DNA of 64,000 nt from the NCBI GenBank assembly GCA_913055635.1, contig CAJXLK010000013.1, positions 1 to 64,000 on the forward strand, given 5' to 3'. The DNA is from an uncultured Bacteroidota bacterium (GTDB taxonomy: Bacteria > Bacteroidota > Bacteroidia > Bacteroidales > UBA12077). Shown here one piece after another: positions 1 through 7,129 of this stretch. The first letter of the stretch is position 1; every line of letters starts with the position of its first letter. The notes under the pieces are model-generated. The model ran no database searches, was not told the DNA's origin, and saw only the letters and a list, made by a program, of their open reading frames with translations. Both the position numbers and the translations under genes were made by a program.

Positions 1-70
1 GGGTGGTAAGACTCGAACTCACGACCGGCGGTTTTGGAGACCGCTGCTCTACCAACTGAGCTACACCCGT
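1..70 (-). tRNA. tRNA-Trp (CCA), 3' end cut by window edge
   Basis: On the minus strand the sequence folds as a cloverleaf with acceptor strand ACGGGTG, D-arm GCTC/GAGC, anticodon stem GCGGT/ACCGC with loop CTCCAAA (anticodon CCA, Trp) and T-loop TTCGAGT. The last two acceptor bases and the discriminator lie outside the window. It sits just downstream of tuf, as is usual in Bacteroidetes before secE-nusG-rplK. Confidence 0.95.
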
Positions 71-117
71 GTATATGAAGGATGTTCGTTGGAGTAACGT
101 AACATCCCCAGAGGTTA

Positions 118-1305
118 TTATTCAACAATCTCGGTGACCTGTCCGGCTCCCACGGTACGTCCACCTTCACGTATGGCGAAACGCAGACCCTGGTTCAGGG
201 CGACGGGATAGATCAGCTCTACTGTCATGGTTACGTTATCGCCAGGCATAACCATCTCGGTGCCTTCAGGCAGTTTTACGGTACCCGTAACGTCCATGGT
301 ACGGATATAGAACTGAGGACGGTAGTTGTCGTGGAAAGGTGTGTGACGTCCACCCTCGTCCTTCTTCAGAACATAAACTTCTGCTTTGAAGCGGGTGTGG
401 GGGGTGATGGAACCAGGACGGGCGATAACCATACCACGTTTCACCTGGTCTTTGTTGACACCACGCAGCAAGAGACCTACGTTGTCGCCAGCTTCACCTG
501 TATCGAGAATCTTGCGGAACATTTCCACGCCGGTAACAACGGTTTTCTTCTTCTCAGCACCCAAACCAATAAGCTCAACCTCTTCGCCGGTGTTGATCAC
601 GCCAGTCTCTACCCTGCCGGTGGCAACAGTACCGCGGCCGGTAATGGAGAAGACGTCTTCAACAGGCATCAGGAAAGGCTTATCTTTGTCTCTGGGAGGA
701 ACGGGAATGTAATCATCAACGTAACCCATGAGTTCCATAACTTTCTCAACCCACTTTTCTTCGCCGTTGAGTGCACCCAGGGCAGAACCATGGACGATGG
801 GAGCATTGGCACCATCAAAGTCATAAAAGTCAAGCAATTCACGAACTTCCATATCCACGAGCTCGATAAGCTCCGGATCATCCACCAGGTCAACTTTATT
901 TAAGAAAGTAACGATTTTGGGTACGTTTACCTGACGTGCCAGCAGGATGTGCTCGCGTGTCTGTGGCATGGGTCCGTCAGTACCAGCCACAACCAGGATG
1001 GCTCCGTCCATCTGGGCGGCACCAGTAACCATATTCTTTACATAGTCGGAGTGACCGGGACAGTCAACGTGGGCATAGTGCCTTTTATCCGTTTGATACT
1101 CAACGTGGGCGGAGTTGATGGTAACACCACGCTCCTTCTCTTCAGGAGCATTGTCGATGGAATCGAAACTCCTTACTTCCGACAGGCCTTTTTCACTCAA
1201 AATTTTGGTGATGGCAGCCGTCAGGGTAGTCTTGCCGTGATCGACGTGACCTATCGTCCCGATATTTACGTGTTCTTTCGATCGCTCAAATTTTTCTTTT
1301 GCCAT
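118..1305 (-). CDS. tuf: Elongation factor Tu
   Basis: Translation factor GTPase that delivers aminoacyl-tRNA to the ribosomal A site in the cytoplasm. The 395-residue protein has the full family length, with the P-loop GHVDHGKTT (about residues 19-27), the G3 motif DCPGH (about 81-85) and the G4 motif NKVD (about 136-139), followed by the two beta-barrel domains. The start is an ATG at 1303-1305. It lies between four tRNA genes upstream and tRNA-Trp downstream on the same strand, a conserved Bacteroidetes arrangement that suggests co-transcription from the tRNA-cluster promoter. Confidence 0.99.
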   Translation of the reverse strand: MAKEKFERSKEHVNIGTIGHVDHGKTTLTAAITKILSEKGLSEVRSFDSIDNAPEEKERGVTINSAHVEYQTDKRHYAHVDCPGHSDYVKNMVTGAAQMDGAILVVAGTDGPMPQTREHILLARQVNVPKIVTFLNKVDLVDDPELIELVDMEVRELLDFYDFDGANAPIVHGSALGALNGEEKWVEKVMELMGYVDDYIPVPPRDKDKPFLMPVEDVFSITGRGTVATGRVETGVINTGEEVELIGLGAEKKKTVVTGVEMFRKILDTGEAGDNVGLLLRGVNKDQVKRGMVIARPGSITPHTRFKAEVYVLKKDEGGRHTPFHDNYRPQFYIRTMDVTGTVKLPEGTEMVMPGDNVTMTVELIYPVALNQGLRFAIREGGRTVGAGQVTEIVE

Positions 1306-1381
1306 AACTTCAGATATTAAAATTTACGGTTTTGGTTATTTCTGGAACTTATATCGGTTAAAACAATGAACCACAAAATCG

Positions 1382-1453
1382 AGCCAATGACGGGATTTGA
1401 ACCCGTGACCTCTTCCTTACCAAGGAAGCGCTCTACCCCTGAGCTACATCGGC
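1382..1453 (-). tRNA. tRNA-Thr (GGT)
   Basis: Minus-strand cloverleaf with acceptor GCCGATG/CATTGGC, anticodon stem CTTCC/GGAAG, loop TTGGTAA (anticodon GGT) and T-arm ACGGG-TTCAAAT-CCCGT. First tRNA upstream of tuf; no CCA is encoded. Confidence 0.95.
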
Positions 1454-1461
1454 AAAAAGAG

Positions 1462-1534
1462 AGCGGGAGACGGAACTCGAATCCGCGACCCTCAGCTTGG
1501 AAGGCTGATGCTCTACCAACTGAGCTACTCCCGC
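1462..1534 (-). tRNA. tRNA-Gly (TCC)
   Basis: Minus-strand cloverleaf with acceptor GCGGGAG/CTCCCGC, anticodon stem TCAGC/GCTGA, loop CTTCCAA (anticodon TCC) and T-loop TTCGAGT. Separated by 8 nt from the Thr tRNA. Confidence 0.95.
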
Positions 1535-1545
1535 CTTTAGGCCTG

Positions 1546-1628
1546 TGGGGAGGGCAGGATTCGAACCTACGAAGGCATACGCCAGCAGATTTACAGTCTG
1601 CCCCAGTTGGCCACTTTGGTACCTCCCC
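1546..1628 (-). tRNA. tRNA-Tyr (GTA)
   Basis: Minus-strand class II tRNA with a long variable arm, acceptor GGGGAGG/CCTCCCC, anticodon loop CTGTAAA (anticodon GTA) and T-loop TTCGAAT. The 83-nt length fits a long-variable-arm Tyr tRNA. Confidence 0.95.
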
Positions 1629-1640
1629 AAAAATAACACG

Positions 1641-1715
1641 AGCCGATGGAGGGATTCGAACCCACGGCCTGCTGATTACAAATCAGCTGCTCTAGACCAA
1701 CTGAGCTACATCGGC
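1641..1715 (-). tRNA. tRNA-Thr (TGT)
   Basis: Minus-strand cloverleaf with acceptor GCCGATG/CATCGGC, anticodon stem CTGAT/ATCAG, loop TTGTA (anticodon TGT) and T-loop TTCGAAT. It is the promoter-proximal tRNA of the cluster. Confidence 0.95.
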
Positions 1716-1769
1716 CAAAAACCTATTCACATCAATAGAAAGAACCTGTTAGTTCAGAAAATCGGTTCG

Positions 1770-1801
1770 CAAAGGTATATATATTTTATCTATCTTACAA
1801 A
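1770..1801 (-). promoter_or_regulatory. Bacteroidetes-type promoter of the tRNA-tuf cluster
   Basis: On the minus strand TTTG (1798-1801) is followed after 20 nt by TACCTTTG (1770-1777), an exact match to the Bacteroidetes primary-sigma consensus TTTG-N~20-TAnnTTTG. The predicted start is about 50 nt upstream of tRNA-Thr(TGT). Confidence 0.8.
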
Positions 1802-1826
1802 ATTTATATTCCAATTTTTTTCAATT

Positions 1827-2126
1827 TTATGCCCCCCTTTGCTTGGCTTTTCTTTTGGTGAGTTGTTTGCGCAAGGCATTTACCGCTAAATCCGTTGACT
1901 CTTCAAAGGTATCGGTCTGTTTCTTTGCAAACAAATCACTGCCGGGAATCTGAAGTTTAATCTCGGCCAGTTTGTTGTCCGGGCTCTGGTCTTTCTCTAC
2001 CCGTAGAAAAACTTCCGCTCCAATGATATTATCATAAAACTGATCCAGCTTGTTGACTTTATTTTCCACAAAATCAATAAGCTTCTGGTCGGCATCAAAA
2101 TGTACGGAATGAATTTTAACGTCCAT
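1827..2126 (-). CDS. hpf: Ribosome hibernation promoting factor, short form (HPF/RaiA family)
   Basis: Small ribosome-binding protein of the HPF/YfiA family, which sits in the tRNA/mRNA channel of the 30S subunit during stationary phase. The 99 residues begin MDVKIHSVHFDADQKL and give the beta-alpha-beta-beta-beta-alpha pattern of the family; the long form's C-terminal dimerisation domain is absent. The ATG at 2124-2126 follows an unusually strong Shine-Dalgarno site. It is the last protein gene of a compact rpsU-xerC-hpf group that runs toward the tRNA/tuf cluster. Confidence 0.9.
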   Translation of the reverse strand: MDVKIHSVHFDADQKLIDFVENKVNKLDQFYDNIIGAEVFLRVEKDQSPDNKLAEIKLQIPGSDLFAKKQTDTFEESTDLAVNALRKQLTKRKAKQRGA

Positions 2127-2130
2127 AAAA

Positions 2131-2140
2131 GGTCCTCCTT
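2131..2140 (-). promoter_or_regulatory. Strong Shine-Dalgarno site of hpf
   Basis: AAGGAGGACC lies with AGGAGG 7 nt from the hpf ATG. Such a strong site is atypical for Bacteroidetes, whose ribosomes mostly ignore Shine-Dalgarno sequences. Confidence 0.75.
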
Positions 2141-2141
2141 T

Positions 2142-3026
2142 TTAAGTTCTGGGATGTGCTTGCTTATATATGGCTCTTAGCTGCTCAAAGGTACTATGGG
2201 TATAGATCTGGGTGGCCGATAAATTGGCATGCCCAAGAATTTCCTTGATGGCATTCAGATCAGCCCCATGATTGAGCATGTGTGTAGCAAAAGTATGTCG
2301 TAAGATGTGAGGGCTTCTTTTCTCCAATGTAGTAATATAAGAGAGGTAGCGCCTGACGGTTCGATAAACGAATTTTTCATACAGCTTTCGCCCTTTATTG
2401 GTCACCAGCAGGTATCCCTGATGGCCCCGGGCAAATTTCTCATTGCGCAGGCTCCTATAATGTTCGATCAGCTCAAGCAATGGCTGTGTGACCGGTATCA
2501 GCCGCTCCTTATTCCTTTTTCCTAAAATGCGAAGCTGTTGATGGCCAAAATCCACGTCCTGGTCCATCATATTGATCAGTTCCGATAACCGCATGCCCGT
2601 CTGATAAAGGACCTCGAGGATCACCTGATCACGTACCCCGTAAAAATCGGTATCAAAGATCCGCTGATCCGTCAACAGGTTCATATGGGTTTCATCCACA
2701 AAATAAGGTATCCGCCTTCCCACTTTGGGCGTACGAACCCGGATCATTGGATCATGGTGGGTATAACCCATACGTATCAAGTACTTAAAGTAAGTTTTAA
2801 GCGTGGAAATCTTTCGGTTGATGGTGCGCTCGGAAATGTTTTGCTCCAGGCAACTTACAATCCATTCCCTGACCTGTTTTTCGCTGATCTCGCGAACATC
2901 CTGACTCGGTTGATGCTTTTCCAAAAAACTGAAAAACTGATTCAAATCGTTCCGGTATGCCCTGATCGTGTGCACCGAATAACGCCGCTCGAACCGCAAA
3001 TATTTATAGAAGCCCTCCCTGTACAT
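2142..3026 (-). CDS. xerC: Tyrosine recombinase XerC/XerD family
   Basis: Site-specific tyrosine recombinase expected to resolve chromosome dimers at dif. The 294 residues have an N-terminal SAM-like core-binding domain (about 1-85) and a catalytic domain with all active-site residues visible: Arg146 (TGMRLSE), Lys170, His240 and Arg243 (HILRHTFATHM), His266 (GHANLS) and nucleophile Tyr275 (IYTHST). It lies 15 nt upstream of hpf and 35 nt downstream of rpsU, the usual Bacteroidetes context for the housekeeping XerC rather than for a mobile integrase. Confidence 0.9.
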   Translation of the reverse strand: MYREGFYKYLRFERRYSVHTIRAYRNDLNQFFSFLEKHQPSQDVREISEKQVREWIVSCLEQNISERTINRKISTLKTYFKYLIRMGYTHHDPMIRVRTPKVGRRIPYFVDETHMNLLTDQRIFDTDFYGVRDQVILEVLYQTGMRLSELINMMDQDVDFGHQQLRILGKRNKERLIPVTQPLLELIEHYRSLRNEKFARGHQGYLLVTNKGRKLYEKFVYRTVRRYLSYITTLEKRSPHILRHTFATHMLNHGADLNAIKEILGHANLSATQIYTHSTFEQLRAIYKQAHPRT

Positions 3027-3061
3027 TATAGCCTGATGGATTAAATAGCCAGACCTTTAGC

Positions 3062-3253
3062 TTATTCGCTCTTTTCGCGCAACTGCTGCTTATATATGGC
3101 CCGCTTCTTCTCTTCACGCCTTCTCATCGAAGGTTTCGTATAAGATTGTCGCTCACGCAGTTCTTTTATGACACCGGTTTTTTCAAACTTGCGCTTGAAT
3201 TTCTTTAATGCCCTTTCAATGTTTTCTCCGTCTTTAACTTGTACTACGATCAT
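3062..3253 (-). CDS. rpsU: 30S ribosomal protein bS21
   Basis: Small basic ribosomal protein of the 30S platform. The 63 residues begin MIVVQVKDGENIERALKKF, typical of bS21. The start is the ATG at 3251-3253, not an upstream in-frame codon, because a near-perfect Shine-Dalgarno site lies 5 nt before it. In Bacteroidetes bS21 is known to help bury the anti-Shine-Dalgarno tail of 16S rRNA, so the strong site on its own gene suggests autoregulation: ribosomes lacking bS21 would favour this mRNA. First gene of the rpsU-xerC-hpf group. Confidence 0.95.
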   Translation of the reverse strand: MIVVQVKDGENIERALKKFKRKFEKTGVIKELRERQSYTKPSMRRREEKKRAIYKQQLREKSE

Positions 3254-3258
3254 ATAAG

Positions 3259-3266
3259 ACCTCCTT
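3259..3266 (-). promoter_or_regulatory. Strong Shine-Dalgarno site of rpsU
   Basis: AAGGAGGT, eight consecutive bases complementary to the 16S tail, 5 nt before the ATG. It fixes the start codon and fits the proposed bS21 autoregulation. Confidence 0.8.
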
Positions 3267-3374
3267 TTTTTTATGAGCGGCAAATCTAACCAATTAATTC
3301 CACATTTTCAAAACGATATATCCAAAAAATTATTCTTTTTCTTAAAGGGTTGATTATCGATTATTTTCAAGTTG

Positions 3375-4454
3375 TTATATGCATTCGGATTCTGAGGAAC
3401 CGGGAACTGTCCTGCCCCCCTGTTTAATTGCCGGCAAATACGATGTATCTGACGGCGACCCGGGTTCTGAAGGCCCATCCTTCTTATGCTCCAGGCGAAA
3501 ATAGGGTTTCATTTTTCGATACGTTTTTAAATCCAAAATATTGTTGTGCAACAATTCCGGTAGCCGATCGATTTGTCCTCGCTGAAAATCCCGGTATCGA
3601 AGGATGGTTTTGGTTTGGTAAGCACTGAGGTAGGGATGGCGGATCAACTGGCGAAAAGTGGCTGTATCCAGGCAAATTTTCCGGATCTGCTGGGTATCAA
3701 TCTTCAGATGGGGCCGAAGGGCGGTTACCAGGTCCCGGTCCATGCCATAAACTTCTTCCAGTTGCTTGATGCGGGCAAAGCCACCTAAAAGATCGCGATA
3801 TTTACATATTCTCCGGGCATACACGGGGCCAATACCGGGAAGGAGGCTAAGGGCAAAGGCATCAGCCCGGTTAAGCTCCACCCTTTGGTTGGATGTTTTC
3901 GGGGGCGGAGGGGATAATTTGCCGGGGGGATGGTCGGAGGAAGAGGAAAACCGGGTGCTGGATGATCCAGGGGTGTAAGAGCTACCAAGGGCGGGGTCGA
4001 TTTGAATATAGGGTTTAAGCCGGCGAAAGGTTGTGGAATCCAGTCCATAGATCTTTTTCAAATCGGAAGCTGAGGAAAAAGTGCCCCCGTGATGCCGGTA
4101 TTTGACCAGATTATGGATGGCCCGGGGGGAGAGGCCCAATTTTTCCAGTTCGCTGCTATCGGCCTTATTGGGGTCGAACCGGAAGGGCTTGGAGTTGACC
4201 GGTTCTGCAAGTCCAGGGCTAATGGGTGAACCACCTTTATCGGAGCTGGAGGGCCGGGGTTGAGCTTTCTCCAGCCAGTGGTTCACTTCCCTGGTAAAGG
4301 TGGAATCAGAGATGGCAGGGTCTGACGGCCGCAAACAATCGTCCGGCAGAACACGAATAACCAGCACCAGGATCAGGATGCCCATCAACATCAGGATGCC
4401 CCTTTTTTCCTGCGGGGAAAAACTCAGCCAATCACCGGGGAAGCGATCGCTCAT
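3375..4454 (-). CDS. Membrane-anchored helix-hairpin-helix protein (ComEA-like)
   Basis: The 359-residue protein has one N-terminal membrane segment (about residues 18-37, RGILMLMGILILVLVIRVLP), a Pro/Ser-rich linker and three ComEA-like repeats: FDPNKADSSELEKLGL (about 93), VELNRADAFALSLLPGIG (about 191) and a divergent third copy (about 260-320). The GIGP hairpin in repeat two is the classical DNA-backbone-binding motif. ComEA proteins bind DNA for uptake, but longer Bacteroidetes versions like this are uncharacterised, so envelope DNA binding is an inference. No competence genes are nearby; the symporter gene lies 22 nt upstream on the same strand. Confidence 0.75.
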   Translation of the reverse strand: MSDRFPGDWLSFSPQEKRGILMLMGILILVLVIRVLPDDCLRPSDPAISDSTFTREVNHWLEKAQPRPSSSDKGGSPISPGLAEPVNSKPFRFDPNKADSSELEKLGLSPRAIHNLVKYRHHGGTFSSASDLKKIYGLDSTTFRRLKPYIQIDPALGSSYTPGSSSTRFSSSSDHPPGKLSPPPPKTSNQRVELNRADAFALSLLPGIGPVYARRICKYRDLLGGFARIKQLEEVYGMDRDLVTALRPHLKIDTQQIRKICLDTATFRQLIRHPYLSAYQTKTILRYRDFQRGQIDRLPELLHNNILDLKTYRKMKPYFRLEHKKDGPSEPGSPSDTSYLPAIKQGGRTVPGSSESECI

Positions 4455-4476
4455 TTGATGGTGTTTTCGACGGGGG

Positions 4477-5841
4477 TCAGAAATTCAACAGGCCAATACC
4501 ATTGAGGAAAACCAATGCAATGGCAATGGGGGCCAAAAATTTGACAATGAGCATGAACACCTGCAAAAGGTTCACCTTGAAAAGGCCTTCACTGGAGAGC
4601 TCCTTGCGGATGCGCTCCCTGCCGAAGAACCATCCCAGGAAGATCACTATAAACAACCCACCAATGGGCAATAGGATATTGGATGCGGCAAAATCCAGCA
4701 TGTCAAAGATCTTGTTTCCGAACAGCGATATATGATCCAACGCACCCCACGACATGGTGGAGAGGGTTCCCAGGGCGGTAATGCCTATGGCAGCGACAAT
4801 GGTAGCCGGCTTGCGGGAAATGCCCAGTTCTTCAGAAAAATAGGCGACCACCACCTCCAGCACCGAGATCGATGAGGTTAAAGCAGCGACCCCGAGCAAT
4901 ATGAAGAAAAGCAGGGAGAAAAAATAACCGCCGGGAAGTTTTTGAAAGATGGCGGGCAGGGTTCGGAATATGAGATCGGGGCCGGCCTCAGGTTCAATGC
5001 CAAAGGCAAAGACCGCGGGAAAGATGGCTACTCCGGCCAATATGGCGATGATGGTATCGGCCGCCGAGACACTAATGGCCGTACTGGCCAGGTTCTCCCT
5101 TTTATTGATGTATGAGCCATAAGTGATTAATGTGCCCATGCCGATGCTCAGGGAAAAGAAAGCCTGGCCCAGGGCAGCCAGCACACTGCTGGTATTGAGC
5201 TTTGCGAAATTCGGTTGAAAGAGAAATTCCAGGCCTTTACCGGCATCATCAAGGGTTACGGCCCGTATATCAAGCACAAGGATTAACAACAACAAGACCG
5301 GCATGAGAATCTTGGCATACTTTTCAATGCCCCGCTTCACCCCTGATAATACGATCCAGGCGGTAAGGCCCATGAAGACAATTTGCCAGATGATGGGCCG
5401 GAATGTTGCCGATTTAAAACCTACAAACATATGGGTGAGCTCCTGGGCCGTTTTGCCTGAAAAGCTGTCCGCTGCAGCCTTGTAGATATATTCCAGGGTC
5501 CAGGAAGCCACCGTACTATAAAAAGACAGGATGATGAAAGCAGCAACAACCCCTAAAAGTCCGATTAAATACCAATAGGTGCCCGGGGCCAGCCGCTTAA
5601 AGGAGCCAAACACATTCCGCTGGGCACTTCGGCCAATGGTAAACTCAGAAAGCATCACCGGTATCCCGATGGCGATAATGAATAACAGGTAGACCAAAAG
5701 GAAGGCGCCCCCGCCGTTCTCTCCTGCTACATAGGGGAAACGCCAGATATTGCCCAAACCCACGGCAGAACCCGCCGCGGCGGCAATTACGCCAAACTTG
5801 GTTCCAAAGCTGTCACGTTTTGAAAAGTCAAATTTTGCCAT
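4477..5841 (-). CDS. Sodium-dependent transporter, neurotransmitter:sodium symporter (SNF) family
   Basis: Inner-membrane sodium symporter with the LeuT fold, probably for an amino acid. The 454 residues hold about 11-12 membrane helices. The diagnostic unwound TM1 motif is visible near the N-terminus (AGSAVGLGNIWRFPYVAG, about residues 24-41), followed by GENGGGAFLLVY. The short length and few extracellular loops are typical of bacterial members. Substrate cannot be read from the sequence; a tryptophanase is encoded 13 kb away, so tryptophan uptake is possible but unsupported. Confidence 0.9.
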   Translation of the reverse strand: MAKFDFSKRDSFGTKFGVIAAAAGSAVGLGNIWRFPYVAGENGGGAFLLVYLLFIIAIGIPVMLSEFTIGRSAQRNVFGSFKRLAPGTYWYLIGLLGVVAAFIILSFYSTVASWTLEYIYKAAADSFSGKTAQELTHMFVGFKSATFRPIIWQIVFMGLTAWIVLSGVKRGIEKYAKILMPVLLLLILVLDIRAVTLDDAGKGLEFLFQPNFAKLNTSSVLAALGQAFFSLSIGMGTLITYGSYINKRENLASTAISVSAADTIIAILAGVAIFPAVFAFGIEPEAGPDLIFRTLPAIFQKLPGGYFFSLLFFILLGVAALTSSISVLEVVVAYFSEELGISRKPATIVAAIGITALGTLSTMSWGALDHISLFGNKIFDMLDFAASNILLPIGGLFIVIFLGWFFGRERIRKELSSEGLFKVNLLQVFMLIVKFLAPIAIALVFLNGIGLLNF

Positions 5842-5936
5842 AGGAAATGATTTAGCAGAATGTTATTGCCGTTTGATTGATGTAACAATATTATAAAAAA
5901 ATCGCCAATATGCAATCCCCCGGCTACAAGAAAAAA

Positions 5937-5960
5937 GGGGCACAAAAATATTTGTACCCC
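5937..5960 (-). terminator. Rho-independent terminator of fbaB
   Basis: On the minus strand GGGGTACAAA-tattT-TTGTGCCCC forms a stem with one mismatch followed by a T6 run, 28 nt past the fbaB stop codon. Confidence 0.8.
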
Positions 5961-5987
5961 TCTGATGCATTTTTTGATGTTTTTCGC

Positions 5988-7046
5988 TTAGGCGATGTCA
6001 ATTTCTTTAGCCAGATAAACATCCTGAATGGCATTGAGCAGCTCTACGCCTTGATCCATGGGCTTCTGGAAAGCCTTACGCCCGCTGATCAACCCCATTC
6101 CACCGGCACGTTTGTTAATCACTGCAGTGGTGACGGCATCCTTCAGGTCGCTTTCGCCTTTGGAAGCGCCACCGGAATTGATCAGGCCGATGCGGCCCAT
6201 ATAATTGTTGATCACCTGATAGCGGGTCAGGTCAATGGGGTGGTCCGAGGCCAGTTCACTGTACATTTTTTCATGGGTTTTGCCAAAATTCAGGGCGGTA
6301 AAGCCTCCATTGGTGGTGGGCATTTTTTGCTTGATGATATCGGCCTGAATGGTAACGCCCAGATGGTTTGCCTGACCGCTCAGATCCGCAGCCGTGTGGA
6401 AATCGTCCTGATCGGTTTTAAATGCCTTATTGCGGGTATAGCACCACAGAATGGTGGCCATGCCCAATTCGTGGGCCCTTTCAAAAGCCTCTGCAATTTC
6501 GACCAGTTGGCGGTTTGATTCAGGGCTGCCAAAATAGATGGTCGCTCCTATGGCCACGGCACCCATATTAAAGGCCTCATCAACAGTTCCGTAAAGAATC
6601 TGATCATGCTTGTTGGGATAGGTCAACAGCTCGTTGTGATTGATCTTGACAATATAAGGGATCCGGTGGGCATATTTGCGGGCTGTAGCCGCCAGCACAC
6701 CAAAAGTAGAGGCTACCCCGTTTGCTCCACCCTCAATGGCAAGCTTCACAATATTTTCGGGGTCAAAATAAATGGGATTGGGCGCAAAAGAAGCCCCGGC
6801 TGTATGCTCAATGCCCTGGTCGATGGGCAAAATGGACAAGTAACCCGTACCTCCGAGCCTGCCATGATCAAAAATACGGGCCAGATTGGCCAGAACCCTG
6901 GGACTGCGGTTGGAATGATAAAACACCCGCTCAATAAAATCGGGACCGGGCAAATGAAGCTGATCCTTTTCCACCGTCTTCGATTTATGGTTTAACAGAT
7001 CATCTGCCTGATCTCCCAGCAACTCTAAAACTTTATTATAAGACAT
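5988..7046 (-). CDS. fbaB: Class I fructose-bisphosphate aldolase (FbaB/DhnA type)
   Basis: Glycolytic/gluconeogenic enzyme that cleaves fructose-1,6-bisphosphate through a Schiff base. The 352 residues match the archaeal/FbaB type: [11 protein letters not shown] (about 71-81) near the start of the barrel, IVKINHNE (about 132), and the likely Schiff-base lysine in [10 protein letters not shown] (Lys239). The C-terminal phosphate-binding segment is [12 protein letters not shown]. It is a single-gene unit with its own terminator and a candidate promoter. Confidence 0.93.
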   Translation of the reverse strand: MSYNKVLELLGDQADDLLNHKSKTVEKDQLHLPGPDFIERVFYHSNRSPRVLANLARIFDHGRLGGTGYLSILPIDQGIEHTAGASFAPNPIYFDPENIVKLAIEGGANGVASTFGVLAATARKYAHRIPYIVKINHNELLTYPNKHDQILYGTVDEAFNMGAVAIGATIYFGSPESNRQLVEIAEAFERAHELGMATILWCYTRNKAFKTDQDDFHTAADLSGQANHLGVTIQADIIKQKMPTTNGGFTALNFGKTHEKMYSELASDHPIDLTRYQVINNYMGRIGLINSGGASKGESDLKDAVTTAVINKRAGGMGLISGRKAFQKPMDQGVELLNAIQDVYLAKEIDIA

Positions 7047-7079
7047 AGGCTTAATATTTTATGGAATTACAAAACCTTA

Positions 7080-7087
7080 CAAATTTA
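7080..7087 (-). promoter_or_regulatory. Candidate -7 element of fbaB
   Basis: TAAATTTG on the minus strand matches TAnnTTTG 33 nt upstream of the fbaB ATG. No clear TTTG lies at the -33 position, so this is tentative. Confidence 0.4.
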
Positions 7088-7129
7088 CAAAAAAGAAAGG
7101 AAACCGGACAGCCCAACAAGAATTTCTCC

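Noticed and set aside
331-903. Plus-strand frame over tuf and many similar frames opposite large genes
   Set aside because: They lack codon usage, starts and homology of real genes and lie antisense to confidently assigned coding sequences.
2142-3026. Mobile integrase
   Set aside because: Conserved housekeeping neighbourhood and absence of flanking direct repeats indicate the chromosomal XerC-type recombinase.
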